DNA of 7,962 nt, taken from assembly GCA_003222555.1 (NCBI GenBank), contig QHWL01000385.1, positions 1 through 7,962 of the forward strand, given 5' to 3'. This stretch comes from Acidobacteriota bacterium. GTDB taxonomy: Bacteria; Acidobacteriota; Vicinamibacteria; Vicinamibacterales; CAVVIG01. How positions within the stretch are numbered: the first letter of the stretch is position 1; each line of letters begins with the position of its first letter. Made by a program: the position numbers and the translations under genes. Of the stretch, positions 1 to 5,322 are shown in pieces. The notes below the pieces were generated by a model, which saw only the letters and a list, made by a program, of their open reading frames with translations, did no database searches and was not told where the DNA came from.

Positions 1-814
1 TCCAGGTGAACGAGGCGCTGGCCGTGAGCAGGCTGTCAGAGACCGTGACGATCACGCTATTGGTGGCCGCGGCACTCGACGCCACCGTCCCGCTAATCAA
101 ACCGCTGCCGGCGTTGATGCTCAACCCTGTGGGAAGGCCGACGGCTGAGAAGGTCAGCACATCGCCGTTGGGATCGCTCGCAACGACTTGCAGGGAAACG
201 GTCGCATTCACGGCGGTCGTCCGGCTCCCTGGAGTCGTGATGGTTGGTGCGCTATTGACGCCGATGGTCCATGTGAATTGGACGCTCGATTTGTTGCCGG
301 CCGCGTTTGATGCGCTGGCGCTCACGAGATACGGACTGGACGCGGCGGCTCCGGCGCTGATGATGCCGCTGATCCGGCCCGTGGAGGCATTGATGGTGAG
401 GCCGCCCGGCAGATTGGTCGCGGTATAGGAAACGGGGACACCCGTGGCCACAAGCTGCAGGCTGACGCTGAAACCAGGGGCATCGCTTTGAATTCCGGGA
501 TCCGTCAGGGCGATGGCGGACGATTCGGCCACCTCGTTAGACAGCGGACTGGTGAGTCCCGTGGCTGTGTACGCGCGAAGGGCGAAATAGTACTGGGTGC
601 CCGGAAGATCAATCAGGTACGAGATAAGATTGCCGACGTCGATCGAAGTCGTGTAAACGCCGGACTGTGTTCCGTAGAAGAGGGTGTAGCCAGTCACCGA
701 GGGCTCAGAATTCGCATCCCACACCAGCGCGATCGGACGCGCTTCGACGCGTGCCGGCGCGATGAGCAGAAACAGCGCAAGCGCTGCGACAACAATCCTT
801 CGTATCAGAGCCAT
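1..814 (-). CDS. Exported Fn3 / putative-Ig (He_PIG-like) repeat protein, 3' end beyond the window
   Basis: The minus-strand frame opens at the ATG at 812-814 and stays open to the window edge, giving the first 271 residues. Residues 1-25 are a signal peptide: two arginines, a hydrophobic core (VVAALALFLLIAP) and an AxA-like end. Residues about 27-98 form a fibronectin type III domain, with ALVWDANSEPSVTGYTLFYG near the start and YYFALRAYTATG near the end. Two putative-Ig domains follow, about 102-184 and 188-271. Each carries the LPxGLxIN...G.ISG signature and ends in FTW, and the second has the cadherin-like ASDPNGD. The start is supported by AAGGAAAG 10 nt upstream. Such proteins are usually secreted or surface-attached and act in adhesion or polymer binding; no catalytic domain is visible in this part. 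A gap of about 500 bp separates it from the redox genes, so it is probably its own transcription unit. The domain calls are firm; the function is unknown. Confidence 0.85.
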   Translation of the reverse strand, partial: MALIRRIVVAALALFLLIAPARVEARPIALVWDANSEPSVTGYTLFYGTQSGVYTTSIDVGNLISYLIDLPGTQYYFALRAYTATGLTSPLSNEVAESSAIALTDPGIQSDAPGFSVSLQLVATGVPVSYTATNLPGGLTINASTGRISGIISAGAAASSPYLVSASASNAAGNKSSVQFTWTIGVNSAPTITTPGSRTTAVNATVSLQVVASDPNGDVLTFSAVGLPTGLSINAGSGLISGTVASSAAATNSVIVTVSDSLLTASASFTW

Positions 815-1312
815 GGCAACCGTTCTTTCCTTCAATAGTGCGGGTCACATCGCGCAGTGGCCCGAGCACGCAACAGGACACTCTCGGGGAGCCTGTCTTC
901 GATTCGAAGGGCAAGAACGTTTCCAATGACAGAAGTGATGTCGTATGTACAGGTGTGATCTTGATCTGCGCGAGGCGAATTCATGCCAGGCCCCTGAAGG
1001 GCGAGCGGCAAGCACTTCTAACGCACAGAAGAGAATGATAGGTTCGAGCGATCCGTACAGAGCAGAAGCAAGACCGAGCGCTCAGGGCGACGGCCGAGAT
1101 CGGTCGCCCGTGGTGACGTCGTCACTTTTGTGGCACTTTTGGGGCCGTCAGAACCCAAACCGTCATCGGTAATAGGGACGGCGTCGCGAGATGCGGGCTC
1201 GGTGAAGTTCGTGTGGGCGGACACCCGCGGATGAGCTGGGTTCGGATTCGTCGTCAGCCGGCAGGTTCAACTCGCGGTCAAGGTCAAGATGTTCTTCTGA
1301 GCGAAACCGCCA
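815..1312. other. Intergenic gap of about 500 bp, no gene recognised
   Basis: No frame here has a convincing start, ribosome binding site and protein-like composition; the short frames on both strands give arginine/serine-rich peptides with no family resemblance. The gap must hold the 3' end of the cytochrome-hydrolase transcript and probably the promoter of the Fn3/Ig gene, but I could not find a clear -35/-10 pair. An odd-centred inverted repeat, GTGACG-T-CGTCAC (1113-1125), could be a small operator. A weak GCGG-GTGT-CCGC hairpin lies near 1217-1232 without a T tract. No tRNA or riboswitch was found. Confidence 0.5.
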
Positions 1313-2635
1313 CTACCGTTCAGCCAAGAATCGGTCGACGATCGCGAGGAAATCCTTGGAATTTTCCTCGCTCGGATAGTGGCCCAGCCCGGGCATCGTG
1401 ACGATCTGGACCTGAGGCAAGGTCCTTCTCAACTGCTCCTGCGTTTCGGCAGGAACGATGGTGCTCCGCCCGCCGAGAACAAAGATTGTGGGCGACTTGA
1501 TCTGTCGCACGAATCGCCAGAGCTCGGTTGGCACGAACCCGTTGCCGATCTTCGGATCACGTTTCCAGATGACGCGGCCGTCGGCGCGCCGCCTCGAGCC
1601 GAAGTGGGCGTAGGCCCGAAGGATCTCTTCGGAGGTGCGGGAATTCCCGGCTTTGAGCTGCGCCAACAGATCGTCTTCCGATGCCCAGCCTTTTTCGTCC
1701 TCTTGGGGAATTCGGCTCGTGAGACCTTGGGCGATTTCCCGGGGCCGTTCCGGCCCGACGTCTTCGCTGATGACGGCCGCCACCAGATCCGGATGCAGTC
1801 CGGCAAACACCTGCGCGACGCGGCCACCGGTCGAATTTCCCCAAATGACGATATTTCGAAGCTGAAGCTGCGCGGCAAAACCTTCGATGTCTTTGACGTA
1901 GTCCTCGACGAGATAAGCGCCCTGCGGATCCCAATCGGAATCACCGTGACCGCGCATGTCGATTGCCATCACGTGATAGTTCTTGTTGAAGTGCGCGGCA
2001 ATGTGGTCGAAGGTGTGCGCCACGCGGCCTATGCCGTGCAACATGATCAGGGGCGGCTTATCGGTCGCACCCCAATCCAGGTAGTGGATCCGAAGACCGT
2101 TGACGGACACGAAACGGTCGACGGGCTGAGCCTCGGGGACGCGTGCAGCCTGCGGATCGGGTCCGCTTCGTTTCGTGGTGATGAGAATCTGCCGCAGCGC
2201 CTCCGGATCAACGTCAAGTTCTCTCTCACCCGGAGGGAGGTTGTTCGACTGCAGGATGAACGCAACGATGTCGCGATAGCTCTGGCTGGACAAGCTATTG
2301 GGACGGTCCGACGGCATCAGCGTTCGGATCCGCCCGAACAGCTCGCCGACCGTGGTGTCACTGTACAGAAACGAGAAGCTCTCTTCGACCAGGCTCGGCG
2401 CCGTGCCGTTGCCGCGAAGGTCCTCGGCGTGACACGGGGCGCATGCCCGCAGGTACTCGGCCCGGCCGCGCCTGGCTTGTTCATCGGTGTACACGCCGCT
2501 CCACACCGTGCGCCCCGTCACCTTCCCGTCCTGAGCAGGTTCGCGGGGGGCTGCGTCGACAGCCGGCAGCATGTTCACCAACCACGTGATTCCCGCACAG
2601 ACCAACGCTGCGGCGAACCAGATTCGGCGGCTCAT
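1313..2635 (-). CDS. Exported cytochrome c / alpha-beta hydrolase fusion protein
   Basis: This 440-residue protein joins two domains rarely seen together. Residues 1-29 are a signal peptide. Residues about 44-155 are a class I cytochrome c domain with heme motif C65-A-P-C68-H69 and probable axial ligand M107 (LMPSD). Residues about 174-440 are an alpha/beta hydrolase: oxyanion segment H200-G201, the DMRGHGDSD loop (226-234), nucleophile elbow G266-N-S268-T-G270, and catalytic histidine H419 in PGLGHYPSE. The canonical acid position after strand 7 reads GGRSTIVP, with serine 391 where aspartate is expected; D292, in SEDVGPE after strand 6, may replace it. The cytochrome half is clearly paralogous to the separate cytochrome at 4708-5193. 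The start lies 12 bp after the stop of the PQQ dehydrogenase gene, so the two are almost certainly one operon. Domain calls are strong. The substrate is unknown; an ester or a lactone released by the neighbouring dehydrogenase is a guess. Confidence 0.9.
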   Translation of the reverse strand: MSRRIWFAAALVCAGITWLVNMLPAVDAAPREPAQDGKVTGRTVWSGVYTDEQARRGRAEYLRACAPCHAEDLRGNGTAPSLVEESFSFLYSDTTVGELFGRIRTLMPSDRPNSLSSQSYRDIVAFILQSNNLPPGERELDVDPEALRQILITTKRSGPDPQAARVPEAQPVDRFVSVNGLRIHYLDWGATDKPPLIMLHGIGRVAHTFDHIAAHFNKNYHVMAIDMRGHGDSDWDPQGAYLVEDYVKDIEGFAAQLQLRNIVIWGNSTGGRVAQVFAGLHPDLVAAVISEDVGPERPREIAQGLTSRIPQEDEKGWASEDDLLAQLKAGNSRTSEEILRAYAHFGSRRRADGRVIWKRDPKIGNGFVPTELWRFVRQIKSPTIFVLGGRSTIVPAETQEQLRRTLPQVQIVTMPGLGHYPSEENSKDFLAIVDRFLAER

Positions 2636-2647
2636 CGGCCTGGGACC

Positions 2648-4438
2648 CTACTTCGAGAGGCTCGCATCGGGAAGCGCGAACACGACCAACGTATTGCCGG
2701 AGTTTGGTCTTCGAATTTCCGGCGCTAATTCCGGTGGAAGCAACGTGGACCAGCTCCCGCCGCCTATCCCCGCCGGCACGGCCACGTACTGTTTCCCCTT
2801 CGCCAGATATGTGATCGGAAATCCTTGAGCGGAGGTCGGCAGGCGTGCCTGCCAGAGGATCTTTCCGGTGGCCGCGTCGTAGGCGTACACGTGACGATCC
2901 CAATCGCCTCCGAATACGACGCCACCAGCTGTCGGCAGCGCGGCCGTGTTTGAAGGCGAAGGCGTGCGTTGAGTCCATATGGCCCTCCCAGTCGTGATAT
3001 TGAGGGCCATGAATTCACCGAGATTGCCTTTGGACTCCGGATGTTTGTAGTCTCTGCGCCGCACCGGACCAACGCCGCCGCCGCCAACGACCTTCTGGAC
3101 GGGACCAAACGTGGCCTTCTCGCAGTTGAGATTGAGCGGGATGTAGATCACATTCGTTTGCGGGCTGTATGCCATCGCGCGCCAGCTCTTGAAGCCAGCG
3201 GTGCTCGGACATTGGTCGACTTCGACGCCGAGTTCGGGGATCTTGCCTTGACGGTACGTGACTTTGCCAGTCTGCGGATTCACCTGCACGATGTTCTGAT
3301 AGCCGATGTCGGTCGCGTGAACAAAAGCGCCAGTGGTTCGATCGAGCTGCCACAGAATTCCCAGCTTGCCCATCTTGAAGAGCGACTTCCGTCCGCCGAC
3401 GTCGATCAAGAGGTTCTCGAACACTTCGTCCATGTCCTGCGTCTCGCCGGGAAGGTGCTGGTAGTACCACTTCATCTTGCCTGTGTCGGGATCGAGCGCA
3501 AGAGTCGAGTTCGTGTAAAGCGCGTCTCCGTCGGTGCCGCGGGCGACTCTGGCCCACGGCTTGGCCTGCGCCGTCGCCCAATAAACGAGGTTCGCTTCCG
3601 GATCGTAGCTGCCCGGGATCCATGCGTCGCCGCCCGCGCGGAACGTCAGCGGCAGATCGCCCCACGTGTCGCCGCCGGGCTCACCGGGACGAGCAATTGT
3701 CGACGTGCGCCACACCTCTCTTCCGGTGGCCGCGTCATGGCCTGTGATGAAGCAAACGTCCTCCTTGTAACGGGTGCATCCCGTGATCCCCGCAATCACC
3801 TTGCCGCGGACCACGATGGGGCCGGACGTGTATGAGTACCCCAGCTTCGAATCGGCCACCTTCGTATCCCAAACGAGCTTTCCCGTCCGCGCCTCCACGG
3901 CGACGATGTGGGCGTCGTTCGTCGTGCCGAAGACTTTGTCTCCGTAGATGGCGATGTTTCTCTGGATGCCGCGCCCTTCATCACCACCGCCGCCGCCTGC
4001 ATTGGCCCGCTGCGAGAGTGGCGAGATGGCGGTCGGCTCTGCTCCACCACCACTTGGAGCCGGCGCAGGTGTCTGAGCCCCGGGACGATATTCCCAGATC
4101 AAGTCGCCGGTTGCGGCGTCCAGCGCCTGAATGACGCCACGCGGGTTCGGCAGGTACATGACTCCGTCGTACACGAGCGGTGCCGACTCCTGTGCACCCG
4201 AGTCGTCCATCGCCCACGACCACGCCAGCTGAAGTTGTTGGACGTTCTGCCGATTGATCTGATCGAGCGGGCTGAAGCCCCACGCGTTGTCGGTGCGCCT
4301 CCAGTTCAGCCAGTCGCCGGGAGCAGGGTTGCGCAACATCGCCTCGGTGACGGGCCGGAAGTCTTTCACCTGAGCCATGAGCCAGAGGCTTGCCAACATC
4401 ACCATGATCGAAATCGAACAAGCCAATCGCGCTCGCAT
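2648..4438 (-). CDS. PQQ-dependent dehydrogenase, alcohol-dehydrogenase type (quinoprotein)
   Basis: This 596-residue periplasmic beta-propeller enzyme probably oxidises an alcohol or related substrate with PQQ and passes electrons to cytochrome c. Residues 1-22 are a signal peptide. Propeller (tryptophan-docking) signatures recur: WGFSPLDQIN (53-62), ALDAATGDLIWEY (105-117), VEARTGKLVW (181-190), HDAATGREVW (234-243), LDPDTGKMKW (315-324) and YDAATGKILW (520-529). The likely active-site stretch is PGETQDMDEV (330-339), with D335 as catalytic base and D337 two residues on. The adjacent-cysteine pair of methanol and ethanol dehydrogenases is absent; C221 and C229 are the closest pair. The position equivalent to the metal-binding Asn (usually TGN) reads TAQ, Q291. 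A Gly/Pro/Ala-rich insertion fills about 119-157. There is no heme motif, so the electron acceptor is separate, most simply the fused cytochrome just downstream. The start is fixed by AGGAGG 5 nt upstream. The family is secure; the substrate is not. Confidence 0.9.
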   Translation of the reverse strand: MRARLACSISIMVMLASLWLMAQVKDFRPVTEAMLRNPAPGDWLNWRRTDNAWGFSPLDQINRQNVQQLQLAWSWAMDDSGAQESAPLVYDGVMYLPNPRGVIQALDAATGDLIWEYRPGAQTPAPAPSGGGAEPTAISPLSQRANAGGGGGDEGRGIQRNIAIYGDKVFGTTNDAHIVAVEARTGKLVWDTKVADSKLGYSYTSGPIVVRGKVIAGITGCTRYKEDVCFITGHDAATGREVWRTSTIARPGEPGGDTWGDLPLTFRAGGDAWIPGSYDPEANLVYWATAQAKPWARVARGTDGDALYTNSTLALDPDTGKMKWYYQHLPGETQDMDEVFENLLIDVGGRKSLFKMGKLGILWQLDRTTGAFVHATDIGYQNIVQVNPQTGKVTYRQGKIPELGVEVDQCPSTAGFKSWRAMAYSPQTNVIYIPLNLNCEKATFGPVQKVVGGGGVGPVRRRDYKHPESKGNLGEFMALNITTGRAIWTQRTPSPSNTAALPTAGGVVFGGDWDRHVYAYDAATGKILWQARLPTSAQGFPITYLAKGKQYVAVPAGIGGGSWSTLLPPELAPEIRRPNSGNTLVVFALPDASLSK

Positions 4439-4443
4439 AACGT

Positions 4444-4449
4444 CCTCCT
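4444..4449 (-). promoter_or_regulatory. Strong Shine-Dalgarno site of the PQQ alcohol dehydrogenase gene
   Basis: The minus strand reads AGGAGG followed by ACGTT and then the ATG at 4436-4438. It is the best ribosome binding site in the window and settles the start. It lies just downstream of the palindromic repeats, so this gene may be translated efficiently from its own leader. Confidence 0.75.
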
Positions 4450-4463
4450 GTTGCTCTGCTAAA

Positions 4464-4577
4464 CACTACCACTGAGGACACGGAGGTCGAATGGAGGTCA
4501 CGGCCACCATAAGCTTTTCCGTGTTCCTCCGTCCAACCTGGAAAGCACCTGGTGTCCTCCGTGGTAGAGCTTTTTGG
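4464..4577. repeat. Nested palindromic intergenic element, copy 1
   Basis: The outer arms are CTACCACTGAGGACACGGA (4466-4484) and GGTGTCCTCCGTGGTAG (4551-4567), which pair at 15 of the innermost-aligned 17 positions. Inside is a second inverted repeat, GGAGGTCACGG against CCGTGTTCCTCC, around a short AT-richer loop. The element ends in AGCTTTTTGG. It is the same element as copy 2 at 4591-4700 with scattered substitutions and small length differences. It lies in the leader of the PQQ dehydrogenase gene and contains no coding frame. Similar 'GAGGACACGGAG' palindromes are, from memory, common in intergenic DNA of environmental bacteria. Confidence 0.85.
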
Positions 4578-4580
4578 ATC

Positions 4581-4689
4581 CAACAAAAAACACTACCACC
4601 GAGGACACGGAGATCGAACGGAGGTCACGGCCACCCTTAGTTTTCCGTGTTCCTCCGTTCAACCTGGACATCCGTGTCCTCCGTGGTAG
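4581..4689 (-). terminator. Possible intrinsic terminator formed by repeat copy 2
   Basis: Read on the minus strand, the long stem of repeat copy 2 is followed directly by TGTTTTTTG, a stem plus T-tract arrangement just after the cytochrome c stop codon. This could end or attenuate the upstream transcript, making the second dehydrogenase-cytochrome pair a separate unit. The stem is much longer and its loop larger than in a typical intrinsic terminator, so this is tentative. Confidence 0.35.
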
Positions 4690-4700
4690 AGCTTTTTTGG
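4591..4700. repeat. Nested palindromic intergenic element, copy 2
   Basis: The outer arms are CTACCACCGAGGACACGGA (4593-4611) and TCCGTGTCCTCCGTGGTAG (4671-4689), complementary at 18 of 19 positions. The inner arms are CGGAGGTCACGG (4619-4630) and CCGTGTTCCTCCG (4645-4657), around a loop ending in TTTT. It starts 127 bp after copy 1 in the same orientation and ends 7 bp short of the stop codon of the upstream cytochrome gene. The long stem would fold strongly in RNA or single-stranded DNA. Confidence 0.88.
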
Positions 4701-4707
4701 CGCAAAA

Positions 4708-5193
4708 TCAGGGCGAGGTTTTGGTCGCCTCGAACCGAATTCCCTTCAAAACCTCGGCCTCACGGGCGAGCTCTCTCTCGCCGGCTGGAAAACCGCCCTT
4801 GGACAGCACGAACGCGAGAACGTCGGCGGTCTGCTGACGGCTCAGGCTTCCCGGGCTGTCTTGCGGCATCGAGACTTTGATCCGTTCAAACAGATCGTCG
4901 ACCGAGAGGCCGCTCCAGTTCGTCTTGAACTCGCCGCTCGTCAGGCCCGGCGCCGTTTCGCCGCCCGTGAGGTCCGGCCCGTGACAGCGCCCGCATGCCT
5001 GCGAATAAAGCGGCTCGCCGCGCTTCGCCTGTTCGTCCGTATAGACGCCGTCCCACACCGACTGTGACGGTTCCGTCGAGGATGTCGCCGGCCTTTGTGG
5101 CGAGGGAGCCGTTGGCTCGGCGCGCACCGAGGAACGAAAGGCGCCGAGAGCCGCCAGACTGATGAACGCAACCACCACGATTCTCATCTTCAT
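4708..5193 (-). CDS. Exported mono-heme cytochrome c
   Basis: This 161-residue protein is a small periplasmic electron carrier. Residues 1-25 are a signal peptide (hydrophobic VVVAFISLAALGAF, then SSVRAEP). A Pro/Ser/Thr-rich linker, about 26-45, follows. The heme domain covers about 46-155, with C67-G-R-C70-H71 for covalent heme attachment and M109 in VSMPQDSPGS as the probable second axial ligand. The segments VWDGVYTDEQAKRG, LFERIKVSMP and PAGERELA match the N-terminal half of the fusion protein at 1313-2635 closely enough to be paralogues. It sits 129 bp after the glucose-type PQQ dehydrogenase gene and is the natural electron acceptor of that enzyme. No good Shine-Dalgarno site precedes the chosen ATG; the in-frame ATG two codons later is a possible alternative. 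The cytochrome assignment is secure; the partner is inferred from position. Confidence 0.92.
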   Translation of the reverse strand: MKMRIVVVAFISLAALGAFRSSVRAEPTAPSPQRPATSSTEPSQSVWDGVYTDEQAKRGEPLYSQACGRCHGPDLTGGETAPGLTSGEFKTNWSGLSVDDLFERIKVSMPQDSPGSLSRQQTADVLAFVLSKGGFPAGERELAREAEVLKGIRFEATKTSP

Positions 5194-5219
5194 GTCGCAC
5201 CCGGAAAGGAATCACGTTC

Positions 5220-5292
5220 AATGCAGAGGCCGCGGAGGCCGCAGAGAAGAAATGCCCAAAGATTTCTCCGCGTGCTCTGCGAGCTCTGCGTT
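5220..5292. repeat. Imperfect intergenic palindrome of GCAGAG / GCGGAG units
   Basis: Two 29-nt arms (5220-5248 and 5264-5292) are mostly complementary around a 15-nt loop. Each arm is built of roughly 9-nt units such as GCAGAGGCC and GCGGAGGCC. It lies between the glucose-type dehydrogenase stop (5323) and the cytochrome c start (5193), so it would form a hairpin in the mRNA between them. The design resembles the two elements at 4464-4700, but the sequence differs (CGCGGAGG versus CACGGAGG). There is no T tract, so it is not an obvious terminator. Confidence 0.75.
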
Positions 5293-5322
5293 CAAACGTC
5301 GCTTTCTTCACAGTCAACCGCT

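Noticed and set aside
6..428. A 140-codon plus-strand frame with hydrophobic, protein-like composition
   Set aside because: It is the complement of the putative-Ig repeats; the minus strand has signal peptide, Fn3 and repeat signatures that explain the region.
845..930. Possible cyclic-di-GMP (GEMM) riboswitch before the Fn3/Ig gene
   Set aside because: A few short words resemble the consensus, but the conserved core and paired stems are not present on the sense strand of the downstream gene.
1233..1262. tRNA-like T-arm (GGGTTCGGATTCG)
   Set aside because: The T-loop deviates from TTCGA, and no matching acceptor, D-arm or anticodon arm could be built around it.
1379..2728. A 449-codon open frame on the plus strand
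   Set aside because: It lies opposite the cytochrome-hydrolase fusion, whose frame has clear motifs. The plus-strand product has no recognisable domain, and such antisense frames are common in GC-rich DNA.
4464..4700. CRISPR array
   Set aside because: Only two long repeat copies exist, they are internally palindromic over their full length, and there are no regular unique spacers or cas genes.
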